Source: Roseicella frigidaeris (GTDB taxonomy: Bacteria > Pseudomonadota > Alphaproteobacteria > Acetobacterales > Acetobacteraceae). Taken from it: a stretch of 64,000 bases of DNA. The position numbers were made by a program, and so were the translations under genes. Numbering within the stretch: the stretch's first letter is position 1; each line of letters begins with the position of its first letter. Shown one piece after another: positions 46,070 through 55,105 of the stretch. Under the pieces are notes generated by a model. That model worked only from the letters and a program-made list of their open reading frames with translations, searched no databases and had not been told where the DNA came from. The stretch lies in the NCBI RefSeq assembly GCF_003258945.1, contig NZ_QLIX01000004.1, positions 1 to 64,000 of the forward strand. Reading direction: 5' to 3'.

Positions 46070-46972
46070 TTATCCCTTGGTGGCGCCGGCGGTGAGGCCG
46101 GCGATGTAGTAGTCCATCAGGAAGGCGTAGACGACCACCGGCGGCAGCGCCGCCAGCAGCGCCCCGGCCATGAGCTGGCCCCAGGCGAAGGTGTCGCCGC
46201 GGATGAGCTGGCTGACGACGCCGATGGTCAGCGGCATCTCGTCCGGCCGCGTGATGAAGGCGGTCGGGTAGACGAAGGCGGCCCAGGAGACGGTGAAGGC
46301 GAAGATCGTCGCCGCGATGATGCCGGGCAGCGCCACGGGGATGAAGATCTTGGTCAGCATCTGCATCCAGTTGGCGCCGTCGATCAGCGCCGCCTCGTCC
46401 AGCTCCTTCGGGATGGAGGCGAAGTAGCCGATCATGATCCAGGTGCAGAAGGGCACGGTCAGCGTCGGGTAGACCAGCACCAGGCCCCAGGTGGAGTTCA
46501 GCAGCCCGACCGCGCCGACGATCTGGTAGAGCGGGATGAAGAGCAGCGTGTCCGGCACCAGGTAGGTGAGGAAGACGCCGGTCGCCAGCACCTGGCTGCC
46601 GAAAAACTTCATCCGCGCCAGCGAGAAGGCGGCCAGCACCGAGATCACCATGGTCAGCACCACGACGCAGACCGTGACCTTGAGGCTGTTGAAGAAGAAG
46701 CCGCGGAACATCGGGTCGCTGATCAGCGCCCAGTAATTCTCGAGCGTCGGGTGGCGCACGATCCAGGGCGTGCCCACCGGGTTCGAGATCTCGGCGCTGG
46801 TCTTCAGGCTGGTGAGCAGCATGTAGAGCGGCGGCGCCAGCATGACGATGGCGGCGATGACCAGCGAGATATAGGCGGTGATCAGCGCCCACCGCCGCTC
46901 CTTGCGGAGCGAGCCGATGCGGCGGCCGAGGCCGGGGATGGCGGCCGAGGGGGTGGCGGCGGTGGCGGACAT
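46070..46972 (-). CDS. Sugar-type ABC transporter permease (MalG-like)
   Basis: A 300-residue permease with six segments and the EAA coupling loop as [28 protein letters not shown]. Opening [28 protein letters not shown] and the long periplasmic loop with [14 protein letters not shown] are typical of MalG-type subunits. The start overlaps the stop of the other permease gene by ATGA, and the ATP-binding gene follows after 26 bases. Confidence 0.92.
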   Translation of the reverse strand: MSATAATPSAAIPGLGRRIGSLRKERRWALITAYISLVIAAIVMLAPPLYMLLTSLKTSAEISNPVGTPWIVRHPTLENYWALISDPMFRGFFFNSLKVTVCVVVLTMVISVLAAFSLARMKFFGSQVLATGVFLTYLVPDTLLFIPLYQIVGAVGLLNSTWGLVLVYPTLTVPFCTWIMIGYFASIPKELDEAALIDGANWMQMLTKIFIPVALPGIIAATIFAFTVSWAAFVYPTAFITRPDEMPLTIGVVSQLIRGDTFAWGQLMAGALLAALPPVVVYAFLMDYYIAGLTAGATKG

Positions 46973-47916
46973 CAGGCCATCTCCCGGTTGCGCTGGTTGA
47001 CGCCGCGAAGGATGAAGAAGGCGACGACGGCCAGCAGCGGGAACATGAACAGGCTCACCGCGGCGCCGCGCGGGATGTTCCCCGAGAGCACGCCGACCTG
47101 GAAGGCATAGCTGGCGAAGACATGCGTCAGGTCGCGCGGGCCGCCATTGGTCAGCACCCGGACGATGTCGTAATTGGCGAAGGTGACGATCAGGCTGAAC
47201 AGCACGGTGATGCTGATGATGTTGCGCATCATCGGCAGCGTCACGTAGCGCAGCCCCTGCCAGCCGGTGGCGCCGTCGATCGCCGCCGCCTCGTAGAGCT
47301 GGTCGGGCACCGATTTCAGCGCCGCCAGGTACATGATCATGAAGAAGGGCGTGCCGGCCCAGACATTGACGATGATGACCGAGGCGCGCGCCCATCCCGG
47401 CTCGCCCAGCCAGGGCACCGAGGGGGCGCCGACCGCGTTCAGCAGCCAGTTCAGGCTGGAATAGCTGGGATCGAACATCCACCACCAGCCGAGGGTGGAA
47501 AGCGCCGGCGGCACCACCCAGGGCAGCAGCAGCAGCCCGCGCCAGATCCGCTGCCCCTTGGTCGGGATGTGGTGCAGCATGTGCGCCAGCCAGAAGCCGA
47601 GCAGCGCCTTCAGCACCACCGCGCTGATGGCGAAGATGCAGCTCTGCCAGATCACCATCCGGAAGGTCTCGGATTCCAGCAGGATCTGGAAATTGTCGAG
47701 GCCGATGAAGCTGGTCATCCGCCGGTTCAGGGTGGAGAGGTAGATGGCGTAGCCCGCCGGCCAGGCGACCAGCCCGGCGATCACCGCGATCAGCGGCAGC
47801 GCCATCAGGAAGGCGATGGTGGACCGTCGTCGGGCGATGCGGTGCAAGGTGACGCCGGTCCGGGGCGGGGCGGCCGCCGGCCCCGCTGCGGTCACTGTGG
47901 TGGCATCCAGCGCCAT
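46972..47916 (-). CDS. Sugar-type ABC transporter permease (MalF-like)
   Basis: A 314-residue permease with six main segments, [26 protein letters not shown] first, and the EAA loop [25 protein letters not shown]. About 30 Ala/Pro-rich residues precede the first segment. It pairs with the MalG-like subunit by translational overlap. The binding-protein gene lies 177 bases upstream on the same strand. Confidence 0.92.
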   Translation of the reverse strand: MALDATTVTAAGPAAAPPRTGVTLHRIARRRSTIAFLMALPLIAVIAGLVAWPAGYAIYLSTLNRRMTSFIGLDNFQILLESETFRMVIWQSCIFAISAVVLKALLGFWLAHMLHHIPTKGQRIWRGLLLLPWVVPPALSTLGWWWMFDPSYSSLNWLLNAVGAPSVPWLGEPGWARASVIIVNVWAGTPFFMIMYLAALKSVPDQLYEAAAIDGATGWQGLRYVTLPMMRNIISITVLFSLIVTFANYDIVRVLTNGGPRDLTHVFASYAFQVGVLSGNIPRGAAVSLFMFPLLAVVAFFILRGVNQRNREMA

Positions 47917-48093
47917 GGAAGCCTCTCCCTGTCGTCGTGCTTGGGCGAAGAGGGCGGCGCGCCGGCGCCGTCCCTGCCTGTGGTCAGGCCAGGTGCCGGG
48001 ATTGGCCCGGGCGCCTGGACCTGCCGCGCGGAGCTATGGCGCAAGCCGGCCCGGCCTTCAATTCCGATCCGTCGCGCCGGCCCCAGCGGCGCC

Positions 48094-49452
48094 TCAGCCG
48101 CGCCGCATGTTGTTGATCTCGCGCTCCAGCCAGCCCATCGCCTGGTCGGCGGACTCGCCGCCCTGGGCGACGCGGGCGATCACCTTGGTGTTCAGCGCCT
48201 GGACGTACATCTGCGAGGCGAGCTCGGCCGGCGCCGGCGAATAGGCGATGGAGTACTTCGCCTGGTGGTGCGGCTTCAGCGGGTAGTTGTAGATCGTCCC
48301 CGGCGGCGGCCCTTGCGTCGTCCAGACCGGGAAATCGGCCATGCTGGCGAAGGGCGGGATGTCGTAGCCGCCGCTGGTGTTGGTGGTGAACTCGGCGCTC
48401 TCGCGCTGGCCGAGGAACTCCAGCAATGCCTTCGTCGCGGCCTTGTTCTTGCCGAAGGCCCAGACGCCGGTGGTGAAGGGCAGATAGGCGAGGAAGCGCC
48501 CCGCCGGGCCGGCGGGCATCGGCACCGTCCAGCATTTCTCGGCCACCTGCGGCGCGTCCCGCTTGGCCACCGCCCAGGCGGAGGGCGGGTTGAAGACGAG
48601 GGCCGAGCGGCCGGAGATCAGCGCCCGGTTGTTGGAGGCGTCGTCCCAGGCCCAGACGTCGTTCGGCAGGAATTTCGACAGCCGCACGGCGTAGTCGAGC
48701 ACCTGCTTCAGCTTGTCGTTGCCCTTGATCGTCGGGTTGCCCTTCTCGTCGGTGATCTGGGCGCCGTAGCTGAGGAAGAGCGCGCCGACCCAGTCCACCG
48801 CATCGCTGAACTGGCCCATCGGCAGGCCGAAGGGGACGTTCGCCTTGTGGCAAGCCTCGGCCGCCTTGAGGAAGGTGTCCCAATTCCAGGCATCGGCGCC
48901 CGGGCCCGGCTTGCCCTCGGCCGGCCACATGGCGCGGATGTCGATGCCGGCATGCTGCTCGAACAGGTCGTAGCGCACGCAGGCCGGCTTGGTCTGGGTG
49001 CCGGAGGTGGCCGGCACGCCGCGCCACTTGCCGCCATGCTTGGCGAGATACTCGGCGATCGGGTTGATCGGGCCGTACTTGCCGATCAGCCGCTCGATCA
49101 CGTCATCCACCGGCTCGAGCTGGTCGGCATAGGCGCCGACATCCCAGGGCGTCAGCGAGATGGCGTCATGGCCGTTGCGGGACTGCGCCTGCGCCGCGGC
49201 GGTGAGCTGGAGCTGGTTGCCGGTGGTGTTGATGAAGTCGAGCTGGACGTTGACGCGATTCTGCTCGCCCCATTTGGCGCAGAGCTGCTTCAGCGCGTCG
49301 TTGCCGCCCGGCACCCAGTGGTCCCAGAAGGCGATGCGGACCGTCCCGCCCGTTCCCTGCGCATGCACCATGGGCGCGCCCAGCGCGCCCGCAGCGACCA
49401 CCCCGGCGCCGGAGCGCAGCATGCCGCGCCGGCCGATCCGATTGCCTGCCAT
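48094..49452 (-). CDS. ABC transporter extracellular solute-binding protein (family 1)
   Basis: A 452-residue protein with a signal peptide of twin-arginine form (RIGRRGMLRSGAGVVAAGALGAPMVHAQ), then VRIAFWDHWVPGGNDALKQL and later GVWAFGKNKAATKALLEFLGQ, standard for family 1 sugar- and polyol-binding proteins. It is the first gene of the operon. The ligand is not evident; the downstream hydroxy-acid dehydrogenase hints at a polyol or sugar acid. Confidence 0.9.
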   Translation of the reverse strand: MAGNRIGRRGMLRSGAGVVAAGALGAPMVHAQGTGGTVRIAFWDHWVPGGNDALKQLCAKWGEQNRVNVQLDFINTTGNQLQLTAAAQAQSRNGHDAISLTPWDVGAYADQLEPVDDVIERLIGKYGPINPIAEYLAKHGGKWRGVPATSGTQTKPACVRYDLFEQHAGIDIRAMWPAEGKPGPGADAWNWDTFLKAAEACHKANVPFGLPMGQFSDAVDWVGALFLSYGAQITDEKGNPTIKGNDKLKQVLDYAVRLSKFLPNDVWAWDDASNNRALISGRSALVFNPPSAWAVAKRDAPQVAEKCWTVPMPAGPAGRFLAYLPFTTGVWAFGKNKAATKALLEFLGQRESAEFTTNTSGGYDIPPFASMADFPVWTTQGPPPGTIYNYPLKPHHQAKYSIAYSPAPAELASQMYVQALNTKVIARVAQGGESADQAMGWLEREINNMRRG

Positions 49453-49694
49453 CTTGGTTCTCCCAGAGCGGCGGGATGCCCCGCCCGACAGCCTTCCCGA
49501 GCCTGTTCCGGCCCTGGCGCGCACCATGGCCCGGCCCGGTTCGGCTGACAACGGCCCGTGGCGCCGGAGGGGCCGCGCCGCGCCGCACATCCGCGCCACG
49601 TGCCACGCCGCGAAACACTTCGCATCATGAAGCCTGCGCTGGATCGGCGCCGCCCTGGACCATGGTCCGCGAACCGGCGTGAGCGGATCGTGGC

Positions 49695-51476
49695 CTAGAG
49701 CCGCAGCAGCGCCTCGCGCAGCACCGGCGCCGCCTCCGGCGCGGGCAGGCGCAGGATCTCCCGCACCAGCCGCGCCGCGCCGCGGCATGGCGCGGCCGGC
49801 TCCGTCGCCGGCCCGCCGCTGCCGGACAGCGGCGACAGGCCGGAGGCCAGGGGCTGGAAGGCGACCAGCCGCACCGAGATCGCCGCCTGCGCCTCCCGCA
49901 GCAGGGCCTCCACCCGCTCCGGGTCCAGCGCCGGCGTCTCCGGCGGCCTGTCGGCCTGTTCCATGACCGCCACCGCCGCCGTCTCCAGCGCCGCCCACTC
50001 CGCTGCCAGCAGCAGCCGCGCCACATCCGGCAGCGAGCCGCCCGCGGGCGGATGCAGCCAGTCGGCGCAGCGCGCCGAGCGGCGCCGCGCCAGGCTCTCC
50101 ATCGCCGGCAGCGCCGCCTCGGCCAGGGCGAGCAGCGCCGCATCCGGCGCGGTCCACAACCCGGCCGCGTAATGCGGCAGCACGGCGCGGTGCAGCGCCT
50201 CCGCCCTCTCGCCGCGGGTCGCGCCGTCGCCGGCCAGCGCCAGCCAGGCCGTCGCCAGGGCTTCGAACGCCGCCGGGTCCAGGCGTTCCAGCGCCGCCGC
50301 CAGGGGCTCCGCCCGCAGCCGGGCCCGCATCGCCTCCGCCCGCAGGGGCGCCGGCGGCCGCCCCGGGGAGAATTCCTCGCCATCGACGCGGCGGGTCAGG
50401 ATGCCCGCCCGCACCAGCTCGGCATCGCTCGGCAGCCAGAGCTGCGAGGGCGGGGTCTCCATCACGCGGTCGACGAACCAGGCCGGCTGGCCGCTGCGCA
50501 GCATGCGTTGGCGCTCGGCCTGCACCGCCAAATCCGGCAGAGGGGCGGGCGACGAAAGGCTGCTGGGGCGATGGAAGCCGAGGCTCGCGCCCTCCCGCAG
50601 CAGCCGCGTGCGCCCGGCCTGGAAGATGATCGTGCAGGCGGAGGCGCATTGGCCGCGGACATAGGTCGTCAGGCCGCGCTGCCACACCATCTGCGCCATC
50701 GCCACGGCCTCGGCGATGGCGCCGCCCGGGCTGTCGAGATGCAGCACCCGGGCCTCCGGCGCGGCGTCCAACGCCTGGCCCAGGATGGCGGCGGCGCCGG
50801 GCCGGATGGCGCCGGTGAAGGCCAGCTCCCGGCCGCGGCGGAGGCTGTGGGCCATGGGCGGCGGCAGGCGGGCGATCTGCGCCGCATGGACCCAGTTGGC
50901 CAGCACCAGGGGCAGGCTTTCCCGGGCCAGGGTGATGAGCGAAGAGCCGAAGCTCAGGGCCACCGTGGCCTGCGCCGCCAGGGCCCAGACGCGCCGCCCG
51001 CCGCGCCCGACATGCCGCCGGGCCGAGCGCCAAGTGCCGACCACCTGCCAGACGAGGACAGGGATGCCGAGAAGCAGGATCAGGCTGGCCAGCAGGGCGG
51101 TCTGCCAGGCCGAGGCCTGCAGGGCGCTCAATCCGAGCGCAAGGCCGAGGCCACCGGCTGCGGCCGTGAGGTTCAGCAGGATGCCGTTCACCCAGAAGCT
51201 GGTGCCCAGCCCCAGCAGGCCGCGCCAGTGCCGCGCCAGGTAGCCGGGCCGCCGCCCGGCCGGCGCGGCGCGGGGCGAGCCCGGCGCCAGGGCCGCCTCG
51301 CCGAAGACGGCGGCCGCCTCCCGCCATCCCGCCATGCCGAAGCGCCAGACGCGCCAGGCGGCGGCCTCCCGCCGCAGCCGCGCCCGCAGCGCCGCCTCGT
51401 CGAAGGGGCCCTCGACCTGGCCGTCGCGCTCGCCATACCAGACCGTCCCGCCTCCGGCGCCTCCCGCTGCGTCCAT
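49695..51476 (-). CDS. GYF2-domain, membrane and ClpP-like protease fusion protein
   Basis: A 593-residue protein. Residues about 10-60 are a GYF_2-like domain (VWYGERDGQVEGPFDEAALRARL). Residues about 85-205 hold several hydrophobic segments (LLGLGTSFWVNGILLNLTA, ALLASLILLLGIPVLVWQVV). Residues about 215-340 match a ClpP-crotonase fold: LDSPGGAIAEAVAMA, Ser279 in CASACTIIF and His302 in LGFHRPS are the expected catalytic Ser and His. The last 240 residues are helical and Ala-rich. Similar periplasm-facing ClpP-like proteins occur in proteobacteria with unknown targets. A membrane-tied peptidase role is inferred. Confidence 0.7.
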   Translation of the reverse strand: MDAAGGAGGGTVWYGERDGQVEGPFDEAALRARLRREAAAWRVWRFGMAGWREAAAVFGEAALAPGSPRAAPAGRRPGYLARHWRGLLGLGTSFWVNGILLNLTAAAGGLGLALGLSALQASAWQTALLASLILLLGIPVLVWQVVGTWRSARRHVGRGGRRVWALAAQATVALSFGSSLITLARESLPLVLANWVHAAQIARLPPPMAHSLRRGRELAFTGAIRPGAAAILGQALDAAPEARVLHLDSPGGAIAEAVAMAQMVWQRGLTTYVRGQCASACTIIFQAGRTRLLREGASLGFHRPSSLSSPAPLPDLAVQAERQRMLRSGQPAWFVDRVMETPPSQLWLPSDAELVRAGILTRRVDGEEFSPGRPPAPLRAEAMRARLRAEPLAAALERLDPAAFEALATAWLALAGDGATRGERAEALHRAVLPHYAAGLWTAPDAALLALAEAALPAMESLARRRSARCADWLHPPAGGSLPDVARLLLAAEWAALETAAVAVMEQADRPPETPALDPERVEALLREAQAAISVRLVAFQPLASGLSPLSGSGGPATEPAAPCRGAARLVREILRLPAPEAAPVLREALLRL

Positions 51477-51646
51477 GCCCGCCTCCGGTCCTGCGGCGGC
51501 AGTATGGTCCGGGCCCTCCCGCGGGCCCGGCAACAAAATCCTACGCCGCCCCCGCCCGCCGCCAGCCGCCGTTACAAGCCGCATCCATCCGCGGTAGAAG
51601 CGGCCCGGGCGCGGCGCGGCCGGCAGGAAAGGATGGGGGCTGGACG

Positions 51647-52627
51647 ATGCATGAGACCGTGGGCTTCGCCGATATCGAGGCGGCGGCGGCGCGGCTGCGC
51701 GGCAAGGTGGTGCGCACGCCGCTGCTGCGCCACCGGCTGCTGGACGAGATCGCCGGCGGCACGGTGCTGGTGAAGCCGGAGCCCTTGCAGAAGACCGGCA
51801 GCTTCAAGCTGCGCGGCGCCACCAACGCCGCCCTGCTGCTCGACCCCGCCGCCCGCCGGGCCGGGCTGGTGACGCATTCCTCGGGCAATCACGGCCAGGC
51901 CATCGCCTGCGCGGCGCATATGCTCGGCATGCCGGCGCTGATCGCCATGCCGCACGACGCGCCCGCCATCAAGGTGGAGAGCACGCGGCGCTGGGGGGCG
52001 GAGATCCATCCCTTCGACCGGCATGGCGAGGACCGCGACGCCCTCGCCGCCCGGCTGGCCGAGGCGCGCGGCGCGACGCTGATCCCGCCCTTCGACCATC
52101 CGCATGTCATCGCCGGCCAGGGCACCGTGGCGCTCGAGCTGCTGGAGGATGCGCGCGCCGCCGGCCTCGCCCTGGATGCGCTCGCCGTCTGCACCGGCGG
52201 CGGCGGGCTGATCGCCGGCTGCGCGCTGGCGGCCGAGGCGCTGGCGCCCGAGGCCGAGGTCTGGGCGGTGGAGCCCGAGGGCTGGGACGACACCCGCCGC
52301 AGCCTCGAGGCCGGGCGGCGCATCGCGGCCGACGGCCAGGCGGACGGGTTCTGCGATTCCCTGCTCTCGCGCCAGCCCGGGGCGCTGACCTTCGCGATCA
52401 ACCGCCCGCGCCTGGCCGGCGGCCTCGCCGTCAGCCGGGCCGAGGTGCTGCGCGCCATGCGCTTCGCCTTCGACCACCTGAAGCTGGTGACGGAGCCGGG
52501 CGGCGCCGTCGCGCTGGCGGCGCTGCTGGCCGGCCGGCTGGATGCGCGGGGGCGGACCATCGGCGTCGTCATCAGCGGCGGCAACGTCGATCCCGCCGTC
52601 TTCGTGCAGGCCCTGGCCAGCGCCTGA
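51647..52627 (+). CDS. PLP-dependent threonine/serine dehydratase
   Basis: A 326-residue fold-type II PLP enzyme: Schiff-base Lys54 in TGSFKLRGA, SSGNHGQA for substrate carboxylate binding, CTGGGGLIAG for the PLP phosphate. It lacks the C-terminal ACT domain of biosynthetic IlvA, so it resembles catabolic dehydratases or serine racemases; the reaction would convert threonine or serine to the 2-oxo acid and ammonia. The stop overlaps the next start as TGATG. Confidence 0.87.
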   Translation: MHETVGFADIEAAAARLRGKVVRTPLLRHRLLDEIAGGTVLVKPEPLQKTGSFKLRGATNAALLLDPAARRAGLVTHSSGNHGQAIACAAHMLGMPALIAMPHDAPAIKVESTRRWGAEIHPFDRHGEDRDALAARLAEARGATLIPPFDHPHVIAGQGTVALELLEDARAAGLALDALAVCTGGGGLIAGCALAAEALAPEAEVWAVEPEGWDDTRRSLEAGRRIAADGQADGFCDSLLSRQPGALTFAINRPRLAGGLAVSRAEVLRAMRFAFDHLKLVTEPGGAVALAALLAGRLDARGRTIGVVISGGNVDPAVFVQALASA

Positions 52628-53259
52628 TGCCGCTCCGTCTCGGTCTTCGCCACCGGCCGGTGCTGCTGGCCGCGGCGGGGCTCGGCGCCCTGGCCGGGGT
52701 GCTGTGCGGCCTCGGCGGCCTGCCGACGCCGACATCGCTGCTCATCGGCTGGTGCGTCGCGGTGCTCGCCTATGCCGGCCCCACGATGCGGGCCATGCAC
52801 CGCGCCACCCCGGCGCAGATCCGCCGGCGGGCCGAGCTGCTGGACGATGGCGAGGCGGCGGTGCTGGCGGCGAGCCTGCTCGCCTCGGTGGCCGCGCTCG
52901 GGGCGGTGGGCTGGTTCCTCGCCTCGCGCTCCGGCGCCATGGCGGCGCCCGAGATCGCGCTGGCGCTGCTCACCATCCTGCTGTCCTGGCTGTTCGTGCA
53001 CCTGCTCTTCGCGGTGCGCTACGCGCATGAATTCTGGCAGGCCGATAGCGGGCTGGACTTCCCGGGCGGCGAGCCGCCCGATTTCAGCGATTTCCTCTAC
53101 TTCGCCTTCACCATCGGCATGACCTTCCAGACCTCCGACGTGGAGATCTCGAGCCGCCTGCTGCGCCGGCTGGCGCTGCTGCACGCCCTGGTCGCCTTCC
53201 TGTTCAACGCGGTGATCCTGGCGGCCGCGGTGAACGTCACCGCCAGCATGATGAGCTGA
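52627..53259 (+). CDS. DUF1345 membrane protein
   Basis: A 210-residue protein with five or six hydrophobic segments and the conserved DUF1345 blocks LLFAVRYAHEFW and DFLYFAFTIGMTFQTSDVEISSRLLRR. The second resembles ion-channel pore regions, which has led to suggestions of a channel role, but the function is not established. It starts on the stop codon of the dehydratase gene, so the two are co-translated. Confidence 0.85.
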   Translation: MPLRLGLRHRPVLLAAAGLGALAGVLCGLGGLPTPTSLLIGWCVAVLAYAGPTMRAMHRATPAQIRRRAELLDDGEAAVLAASLLASVAALGAVGWFLASRSGAMAAPEIALALLTILLSWLFVHLLFAVRYAHEFWQADSGLDFPGGEPPDFSDFLYFAFTIGMTFQTSDVEISSRLLRRLALLHALVAFLFNAVILAAAVNVTASMMS

Positions 53260-53260
53260 T

Positions 53261-53291
53261 CCCCATGACGCCGCGGCGCGGCGTCATGGGG
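53261..53291. terminator. Perfect 13-bp stem hairpin between convergent genes
   Basis: CCCCATGACGCCG-CGGCG-CGGCGTCATGGGG lies directly between the DUF1345 stop and the stop of the converging small gene. Symmetry allows it to end transcription from both sides. Confidence 0.7.
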
Positions 53292-53299
53292 TCCCGGGG

Positions 53300-53512
53300 T
53301 CAGCGCTGATGCGCGAGCCGGCTGCGCTCGGCGCAGGCCCAGCCATGGGAATGCACCAGCCCGTCATCATAGTCCGCTTCCTCCGGGTGCTGCGCCATGG
53401 CCGCCGCGATCTCGGCGCCGCGGCCGCGCATCGGGCCGGTCGCCGGGGCGGGCGGCTCGGTGGCCCAGCCATGGGAGTGCACCAGGCCGTCGTCGTAATC
53501 GTCGTGGGACAT
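53300..53512 (-). CDS. 70-residue protein with a duplicated DYDDGLVHSHGWA motif
   Basis: The same 13-residue motif occurs at residues 5-17 and 47-59, joined by an Ala/Pro/Arg-rich linker. The two coding copies differ at five bases, all silent, while no residue differs, which argues for selection on the peptide. The motif is acidic then His-rich, suggesting metal or protein binding, but I recognise no family. The ATG at 53512 follows GGAGGCTCCCGATG-like sequence. It lies 92 bases after isocitrate lyase on the same strand and may share its transcript. Confidence 0.7.
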   Translation of the reverse strand: MSHDDYDDGLVHSHGWATEPPAPATGPMRGRGAEIAAAMAQHPEEADYDDGLVHSHGWACAERSRLAHQR

Positions 53513-53604
53513 CGGGAGCCTCCTTGTTGTCTTGGTTGGGGTTGTCTTGGTTGGGGTGGTCGTGGTGGGGGGGCCGCGCCACCGGGGCGGCGCGGCCCCG
53601 TCGC

Positions 53605-54957
53605 TCACTTCGCCGGGGCGGGCTGCTTCGCCGGGGCGTGGTGATCGTCGTGGTCGTGGAACTGCGCCGCCTCGGTGCTGGTCGCCAGCGCCGTGGTGCT
53701 GGACTGGCCGCCGCCGGCCGCCGTCGCCACCGCATCGAAGTAGCCGACGCCGACCTCGCGCTGGTGCCGCACCGCGGTGAAGCCCTCGGCCTCGGCCGCG
53801 AACTCGGCCTGCTGCAGCTCGGAATAGGCGCCCATGCCGCGGTCCTTGTAGCCGCGGGCCAGCTTGAACATGGACAGGTTCAGGCTGTGGAAGCCGGCCA
53901 GCGTCACGAACTGGAACTTGTAGCCCATGGCGCCCAGCTCGCGCTGGAACTTGCTCGCCGCCTCGACGCCCATCTTCCGCTGCCAGTTGAAGGACGGGCT
54001 GCAGTTGTAGGCGAGCATCTTGCCCGGGAACTCCTTCTGCACCGCCTCGGCGAAGTCGCGGGCATCCTGCAGGTCGGGATCCGAGGTCTCCCACCAGAGC
54101 AGGTCGGCATAGGGCGCATAGGCCAGGCTGCGGGCGATGGCGTATTGCTTGCCGACGCCCGGCTTGATGCGGAAGAAGCCCTCGGGCGTGCGGTCGCTGG
54201 TGATGAAGGGGCGGTCGCGCTCGTCCACGTCGCTGGTGAGGAGCTGCGCGCTCTCGGCATCGGTGCGGCAGAGCAGCACGGTCGGCACGCCCTCGACATC
54301 GGCCGCGAGCCGGGCCGCGTTCAGGGTACGGATATGCTGCTGGATCGGCACCAGCACCTTGCCGCCGAGATGGCCACACTTCTTCTCGGACGCCAGCTGG
54401 TCCTCGAAATGCACGCCGGCCGCGCCCGCCTCGATCATGGCGCGCATCAGCTCATAGGCGTTGAGCGGGCCGCCGAAGCCGGCCTCGGCATCGGCCACGA
54501 TCGGCGCCATGTAGTGCGTCTCGTCGCCCTTGCCTTCCTGCACCGCGATCTGGTCGGCGCGGCGCAGCGCGTTGTTGATCCGGCGGATCACCGTCGGCAC
54601 GCTGTCGACCGGGTAGAGCGACTGGTCGGGGTACATGGTGGAGGCGCTGTTGGCGTCGGCCGCCACCTGCCAGCCGGAGAGGTAGATCGCCTTCAGCCCG
54701 GCCTTCACCTGCTGCAGGGCCTGCATGCCGGTGAGGGCGCCGAGGGTGTTCACATAGGGCTCGGACTTCAGCAGCTGCCAGAGGCGACGGGCCCCGCGAT
54801 CGGCCAGCGTGTGCTGGATGCGGAAGCTGCCCGCGAGCCGCGCGACATCCGCCGGGGTGTAGTCGCGGCGGATACCGTCGAAGCGGCCGGGCTCGGGCCG
54901 GTCACCCCCGAAGCTGCCATCGGGCGCATAGGTGGGGGTGGGGGTCGTCTGACGCAT
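53605..54957 (-). CDS. aceA: Isocitrate lyase
   Basis: A 450-residue enzyme cleaving isocitrate to glyoxylate and succinate in the glyoxylate shunt. The active-site loop KKCGH is at residues 192-196 with catalytic Cys194; [18 protein letters not shown] and NCSPSFNW are the metal and substrate blocks. The start at 54957 ([10 protein letters not shown]) fits family length; an ATG nine codons earlier is possible. The C-terminus carries an unusual His/Asp-rich tail ([19 protein letters not shown]). Its likely regulator is divergent, 148 bases away. Confidence 0.95.
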   Translation of the reverse strand: MRQTTPTPTYAPDGSFGGDRPEPGRFDGIRRDYTPADVARLAGSFRIQHTLADRGARRLWQLLKSEPYVNTLGALTGMQALQQVKAGLKAIYLSGWQVAADANSASTMYPDQSLYPVDSVPTVIRRINNALRRADQIAVQEGKGDETHYMAPIVADAEAGFGGPLNAYELMRAMIEAGAAGVHFEDQLASEKKCGHLGGKVLVPIQQHIRTLNAARLAADVEGVPTVLLCRTDAESAQLLTSDVDERDRPFITSDRTPEGFFRIKPGVGKQYAIARSLAYAPYADLLWWETSDPDLQDARDFAEAVQKEFPGKMLAYNCSPSFNWQRKMGVEAASKFQRELGAMGYKFQFVTLAGFHSLNLSMFKLARGYKDRGMGAYSELQQAEFAAEAEGFTAVRHQREVGVGYFDAVATAAGGGQSSTTALATSTEAAQFHDHDDHHAPAKQPAPAK

Positions 54958-55105
54958 AATCGTTCCAACTCCTGCTGCCGTCATCGGGCGGGCAGGTCAA
55001 TAATTCACATTGCGACGCCAAAGTTCAGCCCCTATTGCCGTGAAATCCGGCAAAGCTGTAACGGTCTTCACAGGGCTGGCGTAAATTTCGTAAAGGTGGT
55101 CAAGG
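54958..55105. promoter_or_regulatory. Divergent aceA/ScfR-type regulator promoter region
   Basis: This 148-base AT-richer gap contains two similar motifs, ccaaagttc (55018-55026) and ggcaaagct (55049-55057), and a tandem cgtaaat-ttcgtaaag (55080-55095). RamB, a related regulator of aceA in Corynebacterium, binds AAAGTTTGCAAA-like sequences, so these are reasonable operator candidates. No footprint or consensus for this organism is known to me. Confidence 0.45.
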
